Shown here in pieces: positions 7,249 through 13,690 of a stretch of 13,749 nucleotides of DNA. The position numbers and the translations under genes were made by a program. Each line of letters starts with the position of its first letter. Positions within the stretch are counted from its first letter, which is position 1. A model generated the notes under the pieces. That model saw only the letters and a program-made list of their open reading frames with translations, did no database searches and was not told the origin of the DNA. This stretch comes from an uncultured Acidaminococcus sp. (GTDB taxonomy: Bacteria > Bacillota > Negativicutes > Acidaminococcales > Acidaminococcaceae), in NCBI GenBank assembly GCA_905213155.1, contig CAJMHI010000048.1:1-13749 (forward strand). Reading direction: 5' to 3'.

Positions 7249-8384
7249 ACCGCCGTTTCCTCCAATTGCCCGCTACGGACCTGATACAGCACTACATCTC
7301 CCGCAGTAGGTGCCAGATGCCGGTCATTGACCGTTAAAAAGGTCTGTACCGTTCCATTAATGCACTGTAATAATTTTTCCCGGCGGTGCTGGTCCAATTC
7401 ACTGAGCACATCGTCTAACAGGAGGATCGGGTATTCGCCCCGGATCTTGCGGATAAATTCCAGCTCAGAAAGCTTCAGGGATAGGGCTGCCGTCCGCTGC
7501 TGTCCCTGGGAGCCATAGGCTTTGAGAGACCTTCCATTATGTAAAATATCCAAATCATCCCGATGAGGTCCCACGCTGGTATATCCCCGGAGCAGATCCA
7601 AGGCATGCCGCTTCTGCAATTCTTCCAAAAGCAGCTGTACCCAATAGGAACGCCCCGGGTTTTCTTCCACTACCGACGTAGCCGAAGCTTTTTTCTGCTG
7701 GTAAGAAAGTGTTAATTCCCCGTTATTGCCGGTAATGCGGGCGTACACATCCCGAGCTGCCGCACTGATACCAGTAAGAGCCCGGAGCCGTAAATCCAAA
7801 ATTCCCGCAGCCGGCTCCACCAGCGCCTGATCCCATACCACTAGCTGGGGTTCTGCCGCCTTCCCATCCTTTTGCCAGTGTTTCAAAAAGGAATTGCGCT
7901 GCTGCAACACTCGGTTATACCGGGACAATAATTCATAATACGTGGGACTTGTCTGCGCAATTTCCATATCCAGAAAACGCCGCCGCAACACCGGCTCTCC
8001 CTTAACCAGCCATAAATCATCCGGGGTAAAGAGCACCAGATTCAGCCTTCCATACTGCTGCCGGGTACTAATCTTATTGCCATCCCACACCGTTTCTTTT
8101 TTCTCCCGGCCCTGAGAAGGCGCCCGTTTCACCAAAAGCGTATGGCTGCCATATTGATCTTCATAGCCTAGCTGGGCCGCCCAGGCATCCGTGCCAAAAA
8201 GCGCCAATTCCTCATCCCTGCGGGTACGAAAGGAAAATCCACGGGCCGCCGTATAAATGCCCTCCAGTAGATTAGTTTTCCCCTGGGCATTGTCCCCATA
8301 AAAAATTGTAATGTCATGGATAAGGGGTAGCTCCATCTCCCGGTAATTGCGAAACTGATGCAGCCGCAGTGACAAAAGGCGCAT
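7245..8384 (-). CDS. recF: DNA replication/repair protein RecF
   Basis: This 379-residue protein is RecF, the SMC/ABC-like ATPase that with RecO and RecR directs RecA to single-stranded gaps behind forks. The P-loop is GDNAQGKTN (residues 30-38). The ABC signature GSQGQQRTAALSLKLSE and the Walker B PILLLDDVLSELD are both intact near the C-terminus, and the N-terminal RLHQFRNY strand is typical. The length fits the family. The ATG at 8384 shares one base with the dnaN stop (TGATG), and the end overlaps the DUF721 gene by four bases, so expression depends on upstream translation. Confidence 0.97.
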   Translation of the reverse strand: MRLLSLRLHQFRNYREMELPLIHDITIFYGDNAQGKTNLLEGIYTAARGFSFRTRRDEELALFGTDAWAAQLGYEDQYGSHTLLVKRAPSQGREKKETVWDGNKISTRQQYGRLNLVLFTPDDLWLVKGEPVLRRRFLDMEIAQTSPTYYELLSRYNRVLQQRNSFLKHWQKDGKAAEPQLVVWDQALVEPAAGILDLRLRALTGISAAARDVYARITGNNGELTLSYQQKKASATSVVEENPGRSYWVQLLLEELQKRHALDLLRGYTSVGPHRDDLDILHNGRSLKAYGSQGQQRTAALSLKLSELEFIRKIRGEYPILLLDDVLSELDQHRREKLLQCINGTVQTFLTVNDRHLAPTAGDVVLYQVRSGQLEETAV

Positions 8385-9517
8385 CAGAAGACCACACGCA
8401 CCGGCGTCACAATATAGGTATAGCCGCTATTTTCTTCCTGCGGCATCATCTTGGCCGGGGAAAGAGATGTATTGGTTTCCAGGGTGACCTGTTCCGTGCC
8501 CACATTTCTAAAAAAGTCGGTCAGATAGGTGGCATTAAAAGCGATATTCAGCGGCAAGGCACTGCCTACTGTCGTACAAGGGATTTCTTCCCGCCCATTG
8601 CCTAGGTCACTGATGGCCGAAGACAGCACAATGCTTTTTTCCGTAATATGGAGACGGACAATATTGTAATCGGACTGGGAGAATAACGCCACCCGTGCAA
8701 TCGCCTTTTCCATATCCTGGCAGGCAAATACCGTCTTATTGGCAAAGGAAGGAGGAATCGGCCGCTTGTAATCCGGGAAGTGCCCTTCAATCAGACTGGC
8801 AATCATCGTAAGTCCGCCCAACGCTACCTGAATTTGCTTATCGCTGACTTTTACGCTGACGGGTTCCGGTAAATCTCCCGTGAGATTGCTGCTGATCTCT
8901 TTCAACACGCGGGAGGGGATCAGCATGGAAAACTGGCTGTCTGTTTCCCCATTGTTCCAAGGAATTTCCTGAATGGCCAGGCGATGGGTATTGGTGCCTA
9001 CGGCAGTCAGACAATGTTCCGTCTTTTCTATAAAGACACCGGTATACAATGGTCTATTTTGATCCGTCGAACAAGCATAAACAGTTGTTTCGATTAATTG
9101 GCGGATGGTTTCTTCTTCCAGTACCAGTTCATGTTGGTACGTAATGTCTTTAAAAGCCGGATACTCTTCCGCATCCATCAGCGGAATATGGTAAGTCCCC
9201 CTGGCTTTGGAAGCTTCCAGGACCAGTTCCCGGGTATCACTTTCTTTCGTCAATGTCAGCGGTTCATCCTTATCAAATTTGGCCAGCAAATCCCCGATGG
9301 CTTTGGCAGGAACCAGTATTTCCCCGTCTTCCTGTCCATTGACCTCCAGGTGCATTTGCATGGCAAAACTGCTGTCCATAGCAATCAGGTATAAAGCATT
9401 TTGTCGTAACAGGATATGGATTCCTGAAAAAATAGGCGCTTGGGAACTGGAGGATATAGCTCGTTTTACCGTATTAATTCCTTTGGCCAGAACGTTGCTT
9501 TCACAAGAAAACTGCAT
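8384..9517 (-). CDS. dnaN: DNA polymerase III beta subunit (sliding clamp)
   Basis: This 377-residue protein is the processivity clamp: a ring-shaped dimer of three repeated domains per subunit that tethers DNA polymerase III and other partners to DNA. Recognisable stretches include QAPIFSGIHI, LVPAKAIGDLL, MDAEEYPAF, AVGTNTHRLA, IPSRVLKEIS, LIEGHFPDYKRPIP and FNATYLTDFF. The C-terminus ends YIVTPVRVVF instead of the usual YLxxPxR end, an extension of a few residues near the partner-binding pocket. The ATG at 9517 has an AAGGAGG site seven bases away. It lies downstream of dnaA across the candidate origin, so its transcript may start at dnaA or within the AT-rich gap. Confidence 0.97.
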   Translation of the reverse strand: MQFSCESNVLAKGINTVKRAISSSSQAPIFSGIHILLRQNALYLIAMDSSFAMQMHLEVNGQEDGEILVPAKAIGDLLAKFDKDEPLTLTKESDTRELVLEASKARGTYHIPLMDAEEYPAFKDITYQHELVLEEETIRQLIETTVYACSTDQNRPLYTGVFIEKTEHCLTAVGTNTHRLAIQEIPWNNGETDSQFSMLIPSRVLKEISSNLTGDLPEPVSVKVSDKQIQVALGGLTMIASLIEGHFPDYKRPIPPSFANKTVFACQDMEKAIARVALFSQSDYNIVRLHITEKSIVLSSAISDLGNGREEIPCTTVGSALPLNIAFNATYLTDFFRNVGTEQVTLETNTSLSPAKMMPQEENSGYTYIVTPVRVVF

Positions 9518-9535
9518 GGCAGTACCTCCTTATTA

Positions 9536-9560
9536 TCTAGAGCTATTTAAATATATAAAA
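9536..9560. other. Candidate DNA unwinding element of oriC
   Basis: This is the most AT-rich part of the dnaN-dnaA gap; 9546-9560 has no G or C at all (TTTAAATATATAAAA). It sits between the dnaN ribosome binding site and the TAG-type triplets, the same order as the unwinding site of Bacillus subtilis. It could also supply a -10 element for dnaN (TATATT, minus strand, 9555-9550). Confidence 0.55.
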
Positions 9561-9578
9561 TCGTAGTCTTCGTAGTAG
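9561..9578 (+). promoter_or_regulatory. Candidate DnaA-trio motif
   Basis: Six in-register triplets read TCG TAG TCT TCG TAG TAG on the plus strand, followed by GGCC and then boxes at 9583-9591 and 9591-9599. In Bacillus subtilis, repeated trios (5'-TAG-3' on one strand) between a DnaA box and the unwinding element guide DnaA onto single strands. Here the order 5'-AT-rich, TAG triplets, GC spacer, box-3' has the same polarity. Only three of six triplets are exact. Confidence 0.5.
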
Positions 9579-9582
9579 GGCC

Positions 9583-9757
9583 TGTGGGTATGTGGAAAAC
9601 GGAATATTTTTAAGAGCGCTGCGGCATCTGGTAAGGGGATAATCCTGTGGATAGCTTGTTTCGCATTATCCACATATCCACTTGCTTTCACAAAGAAAAA
9701 CGTATCCACAATACAATCCACAGGGTATCCACCTGGTTTTCCCCATCTTGTGGATAC
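9583..9757. promoter_or_regulatory. DnaA-box cluster of the dnaA-dnaN gap (oriC candidate)
   Basis: Boxes run up to the dnaA stop codon. One perfect copy is at 9666-9674 (TTATCCACA). Single mismatches are at 9591-9599 (TGTGGAAAA), 9646-9654 (TGTGGATAG), 9702-9710 (GTATCCACA) and 9749-9757 (TGTGGATAC). Weaker copies are at 9583-9591, 9634-9642, 9714-9722 and 9725-9733. With the trio-like triplets and AT-rich stretch, this makes the gap the best oriC candidate. I see no gene in it. Confidence 0.75.
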
Positions 9758-11146
9758 TTATTTGCGTAAAGTTTCTATCATTTGGGAAATCTGCTGTTCT
9801 AATAGAGGATTGCTTTTCCGTTCTTCTGTAATTTTGTCACAGGCATGGAGTACTGTGGTGTGATCCCGTCCGCCAAAGCATTCTCCGATGCGGGGCAGGG
9901 AAAGTTCGGTCAGTTCCCGGGTAAGGTACATGGCGATTTGCCGGGGATAGGCCACCGTCCGTGTGCGCTTTTTTGCTTTTAATTCATCAACCCGGATTTT
10001 ATACCGGGACGCTACCACGTCCTGAATGGCTTCCACTGTAATAATTTTATCCATGGCGCCGGTAATATCGATGTCTTTTAAGGCTTTGCGGGTTAATTCC
10101 AGGGTGATCGGCTGCTGGTTTAAACTGGCAAATGCCCGCACTTTCGTGTAGGCTCCTTCCAATTCCCGGATATTGGTTTTTACGTTATTGGCGATGAATT
10201 GGATCACTTCCGGCGGAAAGGGAATATGGTCTTTTTCCGCCATATTTAACAAAATGGCGCTGCGGGTTTCCAGGTCTGGGTGTTTGATTTCTACAATCAG
10301 ACCCTGCATAAACCGGCTGGTTAGCCGTTCTTCCAGCGTGTCCAGTTCCTTGGGAGGACGGTCGCTGGAAATAATAATTTGTTTATCCGCTTGTTTTAAA
10401 GCTTCAAAGGTATGGAAAAATTCTTCCTGGGTGGATTCTTTTTTTCGCAAAAACTGGATATCGTCGATTAACAGTACATCAATATTACGGTATTTGTTGC
10501 GGAAGGATTCGTTGGTATTGTGCTGAATGGCGCCGATCAGTTCGTTGGTGAAGGTCTCGCTGGATGTGTAGAGGATTTTCATCCCGGGATATTTTAGATG
10601 GATATAATTTCCGATGGCGTTCATCAAATGGGTTTTCCCAAGTCCCGGATCGCTGTAGAGAAAAAGGGGATTGTAGTTATGGGCGGGCGCATTGGCTACC
10701 GCCATGGAATAAGTAAAGGCTTCATCATTGGATTTGCCCTTAATAAAATTATCAAAGGTATATTTGGGAGAAAGATGGGTATCAAATTCTGGTACGGAGG
10801 ATTCGGCTATGGTTTGTGCTGGCATGGCAGGGCGTATGGACTGTGGTTCTGGTTGTTCCTGTATTCCGGGGAATAAGGTTTGTTGCTTGTCTACCCGGTC
10901 CACGGTAATTATTAGCTCCATAGGGCCATCACAAATTTGGGATAAAATGGCTTCTATGGTGGGCTGGTAACGTTCTTGCAGGGTTGTTTTGGTAAAATCA
11001 TTGGGTACGCTGACTGTCAGTCGTCCTTTTTCCAAAGTAAGCGGCGTGGTGGCCGTCAGCCAAACTTTCCAAGTTCTTCCCTCAATCGTTTCTGCCAGGG
11101 AGGAAAGCATTTCTGTCCAAATTTGGGAAAGAGTTTTCGTTAGCAT
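9758..11146 (-). CDS. dnaA: Chromosomal replication initiator DnaA (full length)
   Basis: This 462-residue protein is the AAA+ initiator that binds DnaA boxes, opens oriC and recruits helicase. Domain I (about 1-85) has the typical WL-T-PL-L and VPNDF...RY pattern; a linker (86-124) follows. Domain III has the P-loop SDPGLGKT (165-172), Walker B LLIDD, sensor 1 ISSDR, the arginine-finger SRF, and sensor 2 in RELEGAY. Domain IV ends with the DNA-binding signature GGRDHTTVLHA (from 425). The P-loop's first residue is Ser rather than the usual Gly. ATG at 11146 fits best: AAGGA lies ten bases upstream, while an in-frame TTG at 11152 is only four bases from it. DnaA boxes overlap its promoter, so autoregulation is likely. 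Confidence 0.97.
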   Translation of the reverse strand: MLTKTLSQIWTEMLSSLAETIEGRTWKVWLTATTPLTLEKGRLTVSVPNDFTKTTLQERYQPTIEAILSQICDGPMELIITVDRVDKQQTLFPGIQEQPEPQSIRPAMPAQTIAESSVPEFDTHLSPKYTFDNFIKGKSNDEAFTYSMAVANAPAHNYNPLFLYSDPGLGKTHLMNAIGNYIHLKYPGMKILYTSSETFTNELIGAIQHNTNESFRNKYRNIDVLLIDDIQFLRKKESTQEEFFHTFEALKQADKQIIISSDRPPKELDTLEERLTSRFMQGLIVEIKHPDLETRSAILLNMAEKDHIPFPPEVIQFIANNVKTNIRELEGAYTKVRAFASLNQQPITLELTRKALKDIDITGAMDKIITVEAIQDVVASRYKIRVDELKAKKRTRTVAYPRQIAMYLTRELTELSLPRIGECFGGRDHTTVLHACDKITEERKSNPLLEQQISQMIETLRK

Positions 11147-11178
11147 TTCCAATCCATCCTTTTTTTTATTGACAATCT

Positions 11179-11207
11179 ATTATAGCACGAAGCTTGTGGA
11201 AAAAGTT
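11179..11207 (-). promoter_or_regulatory. dnaA promoter overlapped by DnaA boxes
   Basis: A perfect TATAAT (minus strand, 11184-11179) lies 33 bases upstream of the dnaA ATG. The -35 region (about 11207-11202, AACTTT) is weak and lies between DnaA boxes at 11195-11203 and 11207-11215. This layout fits DnaA-controlled transcription of dnaA, as known in other bacteria. Confidence 0.6.
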
Positions 11208-11325
11208 GTGGATATTGTGGATAACTTTACTGTTTTTTCCAGGGTTTCTCCTCTGTTTTTGTGCGTTTTCAAAATATCTACAGATTTTTGGTTATACACA
11301 AGGAGTTATCCACAGTAGTGGATAA
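11195..11325. promoter_or_regulatory. DnaA-box cluster upstream of dnaA
   Basis: Perfect boxes are at 11216-11224 (-) and 11306-11314 (+). Near matches are at 11195-11203 (TGTGGAAAA), 11207-11215 (TGTGGATAT), 11292-11300 (TTATACACA) and 11317-11325 (AGTGGATAA). Boxes at 11207 and 11216 abut as a direct TTGTGGATA repeat. This corresponds to the upstream box region of a bipartite origin and also covers the dnaA promoter. Confidence 0.75.
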
Positions 11326-11335
11326 CTCCTTGTGT
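11296..11335. repeat. 18-bp perfect inverted repeat built on two DnaA boxes
   Basis: Arms 11296-11313 and 11318-11335 are perfectly complementary around a 4-base centre (AGTA). Each arm holds a DnaA box core (TTATCCAC / GTGGATAA). The right arm touches the stop codon of the coiled-coil gene. As RNA it would form a strong hairpin, so it could end that gene's transcript, but no T run follows on either strand. As DNA it could be a paired DnaA site or extrude as a cruciform. Confidence 0.85.
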
Positions 11336-11958
11336 TACCGGTTCCATAAACGCTCCCAAAAACTCCTATGCTGTAGCCGCTGCAATTCCGCTTCTTTTTC
11401 TTGGGATTTTTGCTGCTCTTTGGCAAGCTCCTGCTTTAGCGCTGCCAGTGTGTTTGCTGCCATTTCCTTGGCATTGGTCAAGGCGCCGATCTGTTGTTCT
11501 TTCAGCCGCAGCAGCGCTTCCTGCTGGGAGATGGCCGTCTGGGCCTGGTCTCTTTCTTTTTTTAGATCCTGTAGCCGTTGTTCTTTTTGCTCTGCCAGGG
11601 ATTTATATTCCAGATAGTTCATTTTTTCCGTTGTCAGCAGGTGGTTCTGCTGCATTTGCGCAATGAGTTTTTGCTGGACTTGTTTCATTTCATCCTGCAC
11701 CATATTCATTTGGATCAGGAGATTCTTATTTTCTTTGCGTAATTGTTCCAGGGCCTCATCTTTATTTTGTTCATAGATGATGACGGGATTTTCCGCTCGC
11801 TTGGTATCCAAAAAGCGGACCGCTTCGTCATCCAGCATTAAGAAACGGTTTTGTTTCACAAGATGGCCTTCCAGGTCTTTCTCATACCGTTTGATTTGTT
11901 TACGGATGGCTTCGTACGAAACTCCCTGCTGTTTGGCATAATCTTTAATGGTGATCAT
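11335..11958 (-). CDS. Helix-turn-helix coiled-coil protein (plasmid KfrA/DUF536-like, unassigned)
   Basis: I do not recognise a named gene. The 207-residue product has an N-terminal helix-turn-helix (ITIKDYAKQQGVSYEAIRKQI, about 2-22), a short wing-like segment with RFLMLDDEAVRFL (38-50), a long Gln/Lys/Glu-rich coiled coil (about 64-196), and a basic aromatic tail RSFWERLWNR (198-207). This plan resembles plasmid replication-accessory or partition proteins (KfrA, DUF536) and the origin-anchoring protein RacA. ATG at 11958 is chosen because AAGGAG (11973-11968) lies nine bases upstream; an upstream in-frame start at 12003 adds 15 unlikely residues. It has its own promoter, sits between two DnaA-box arrays and two dnaA genes, and may bind the palindromes in its leader. 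A role in origin handling is inference. Confidence 0.75.
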   Translation of the reverse strand: MITIKDYAKQQGVSYEAIRKQIKRYEKDLEGHLVKQNRFLMLDDEAVRFLDTKRAENPVIIYEQNKDEALEQLRKENKNLLIQMNMVQDEMKQVQQKLIAQMQQNHLLTTEKMNYLEYKSLAEQKEQRLQDLKKERDQAQTAISQQEALLRLKEQQIGALTNAKEMAANTLAALKQELAKEQQKSQEKEAELQRLQHRSFWERLWNR

Positions 11959-12004
11959 CTTGTCAGGCTCCTTCTGGTTTACTGCTGATTTTATACAAAA
12001 CAAT

Positions 12005-12074
12005 ACAACGATTGTCTGGCAAAGTTACCACAACGTTGTTTTAGTAAAAAATACAATGCAACCAATGGTTGTAT
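12005..12074. promoter_or_regulatory. Candidate operators in the leader of the coiled-coil gene
   Basis: Three small palindromes with related ACAAC/GTTGT cores lie between the predicted transcription start and the ATG: ACAACGATTGT (12005-12015), ACAACGTTGT (12030-12039, perfect) and CAACCAATGGTTG (12059-12071), the last flanked by ATACAA and TTGTAT. They are unlike DnaA boxes. Their place suggests binding by the adjacent helix-turn-helix protein, as an autorepressor. Confidence 0.4.
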
Positions 12075-12081
12075 GAGATAT

Positions 12082-12110
12082 AGTATAGCATATTTTTTGC
12101 ATTTTGTCCG
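12082..12110 (-). promoter_or_regulatory. Promoter of the coiled-coil gene
   Basis: On the minus strand, CGGACA (12110-12105, four of six to the -35 consensus) is spaced 17 bases from TATACT (12087-12082, five of six to -10). Transcription would start near 12075, leaving a leader of about 117 bases that contains the palindromes. Confidence 0.5.
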
Positions 12111-12157
12111 GGTCTTCTCCTCTTTATAATGAGGCATACACCGGAATGGTGAGAATG

Positions 12158-12474
12158 TTGTCCACAGAAAGTTATCCACAGATTGTGGATAACAATGGGA
12201 AATCTGAGGATAAAAGCGGATTTTTGCAAGATTTTTTGGTGGATAAACCATGGAAAAAGAGAAAAGGGAAGCCGTTTTTCAAACCGATACAGTATCTTTC
12301 TTTGAAAGACATGTGGAAAAGCGTGGAAGAAAAAGCCATAGACCCTGTATATATGCCATTTTCCCTATATCCACAGGAAATAGGCTTATACACACAAAGT
12401 TATCCACAGGTGTTGATAACTTTGTGGATAATAAGAGAAAATGAGGGGGTTAAGAAAAAAAGCCTTGTGGAAAA
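12158..12474. promoter_or_regulatory. Large DnaA-box array between the coiled-coil gene and dnaA2
   Basis: Within the gene-free stretch 11959-12577 there are four perfect boxes: 12172-12180 (+), 12184-12192 (-), 12400-12408 (+), 12423-12431 (-). Single-mismatch copies are at 12158-12166 (TTGTCCACA), 12205-12213 (TGAGGATAA), 12238-12246 (GGTGGATAA), 12312-12320 (TGTGGAAAA), 12367-12375 (ATATCCACA), 12386-12394 (TTATACACA), 12411-12419 (TGTTGATAA) and 12466-12474 (TGTGGAAAA). The pair at 12171-12193 forms a 10-bp inverted repeat around GAT. It is the densest array in the window and holds more perfect boxes than the dnaA-dnaN gap. Spacing is irregular on both strands, so these are not iterons. 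Confidence 0.8.
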
Positions 12475-12487
12475 CTTTTTATGACGG

Positions 12488-12531
12488 AAAAAAATTCGTC
12501 CAATCCTGTTTGGCTGGCAGGGACGGACGAA
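12488..12531 (-). terminator. Intrinsic terminator after dnaA2
   Basis: TTCGTCC (12495-12501) pairs with GGACGAA (12525-12531), with an inner CCTG/CAGG stem. On the minus strand seven T follow immediately (12494-12488). It lies about 46 bases past the second dnaA stop, so dnaA2 is a separate transcript. A second AT-rich inverted repeat (ACAAAAAA/TTTTTTGT, 12532-12550) lies just before it. Confidence 0.85.
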
Positions 12532-12577
12532 ACAAAAAAGTCTTTTTTGTGTTGAAATTGTAAAATACCTGGCAGGC

Positions 12578-13660
12578 TCATTCTTCCAAGCGCCGTTGCA
12601 GCTCTGTGAGATCCTTGGCTAGTTGGGGATTATTTCCTTTTGCTTTGTCAATTTTTTCGCAGGCATGAATAACGGTACTGTGATCCCTTCCCCCATAGGC
12701 TTCCCCGATTTTGGCAAGGGAAAGGCCGGAAAGCTGTTTGGTTAAATAAAAGGCCACTTGCCGGGGCAGGACCACTTTTTTGGTACGGAGCTTGCTGGTA
12801 AGTTCCATGGGGGAAAGCTGGTAATACTGGCATACCGCTTCCTGGATTTTCTCTACGGATAAAAAAGCCGGCTGCTCTGGAATATTGAGTTTTAACAGGG
12901 CGGAGCGAATTAGTTCCAGAGTAATGGGCTTTTGGGTTAATTTTGCAAAGGCAGTGACCCGGTGATAGGCTCCTTCCAGTTCCCGTACATTTTGGGTAAT
13001 GGAACTGGCCAGCATGACGACACCTGCCTGGGGCAGTACCAAATGGTCTTTTTGGGCAAAACTCTGCAAGATAGCCATACGGGTTTCCAGATCCGGATGC
13101 TGGATGTCCGCTGTCAGGCCGGAACGAAAGCGGCTGATCATCCGCTCTTCCAGAGCGTCCAGTTCCGCCGGCGGCCGGTCGCTGGAAATGACGATTTGTT
13201 TATTGGCGTTTTTCAGGGCATTAAAGGTAAAGAAAAATTCTTCCTGGGTGGATTCCTTGTGCCGGAGAAACTGGATATCATCAATGAGCAGTACATCAAT
13301 GCTCCGGTATTTTCCCCGAAATTGTTCCAGCCGGTTATGTTCCACCGCTTCAATCAGCTCATTGGTAAAGGTTTCGCTGGAAATGTAGAGCACCGTCATT
13401 TTAGGGTGTTTTTTTTGGATCTGGTTGCCGATGGCATTCATGATATGGGTCTTGCCCAATCCGGAATCACTAAAAAGGAAAAAAGGATTATAAGCCGTGG
13501 CCGGAGTATTGGCTACCGCCATGGCAGCGGCCTTGGCAAACCGGTTGGAATTGCCCACAATAAAATTTTCGAAGGTGTATTTAGGGGATAAGTTGGTAGG
13601 ATAGGAAGGAGGATCGGCAAATAGATCGGCTTCGTAGGGAGATTGCTTTTTTTTGGGCAT
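12578..13660 (-). CDS. Second DnaA paralogue lacking domain I
   Basis: This 360-residue protein is a DnaA without the N-terminal oligomerisation/helicase-recruiting domain: only about 23 polar residues (MPKKKQSPYEADLF...) precede the AAA+ domain, which begins LSPKYTF. The ATPase parts are intact: P-loop SDSGLGKT (64-71), Walker B LLIDD, sensor 1 ISSDR, arginine-finger SRF (176-178), sensor 2 in RELEGAY. Domain IV has GGRDHSTVIHA (323-333). By hand alignment its AAA+ domain is about 66% identical to the window's DnaA over 237 ungapped positions. Two residues equivalent to base contacts in E. coli DnaA differ (Pro423 to Ala316, Thr435 to Ser328). ATG at 13660 has AAAGGAG seven bases upstream; a longer frame to 13726 adds no domain-I sequence. 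It may regulate DnaA, as a competitor or filament modifier, or act at its own array. Confidence 0.93.
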   Translation of the reverse strand: MPKKKQSPYEADLFADPPSYPTNLSPKYTFENFIVGNSNRFAKAAAMAVANTPATAYNPFFLFSDSGLGKTHIMNAIGNQIQKKHPKMTVLYISSETFTNELIEAVEHNRLEQFRGKYRSIDVLLIDDIQFLRHKESTQEEFFFTFNALKNANKQIVISSDRPPAELDALEERMISRFRSGLTADIQHPDLETRMAILQSFAQKDHLVLPQAGVVMLASSITQNVRELEGAYHRVTAFAKLTQKPITLELIRSALLKLNIPEQPAFLSVEKIQEAVCQYYQLSPMELTSKLRTKKVVLPRQVAFYLTKQLSGLSLAKIGEAYGGRDHSTVIHACEKIDKAKGNNPQLAKDLTELQRRLEE

Positions 13661-13690
13661 AAGGCCGCTCCTTTCAGAAAAGATGATTTT

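Noticed and set aside
9533..9721. 62-codon minus-strand frame between dnaA and dnaN
   Set aside because: It covers the candidate unwinding element and boxes and has no supporting start site.
11991..12251. 86-codon minus-strand frame upstream of the coiled-coil gene
   Set aside because: It overlaps the promoter, operators and boxes, and shows no protein family features.
12158..12474. Repeats considered as CRISPR or plasmid iterons
   Set aside because: The units are 9 bp, irregularly spaced, in both orientations, and match DnaA boxes; they lack regular spacers or direct iteron spacing.
12104..12484. 126-codon plus-strand frame across the DnaA-box array
   Set aside because: Its apparent start is TTG without a ribosome binding site, and its repeated SYPQ-type residues are just translated DnaA boxes. 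A plus-strand TATAAT at 12125-12130 lacks a convincing -35.
12962..13591. 209-codon plus-strand frame
   Set aside because: Antisense to the second dnaA; shadow frame.
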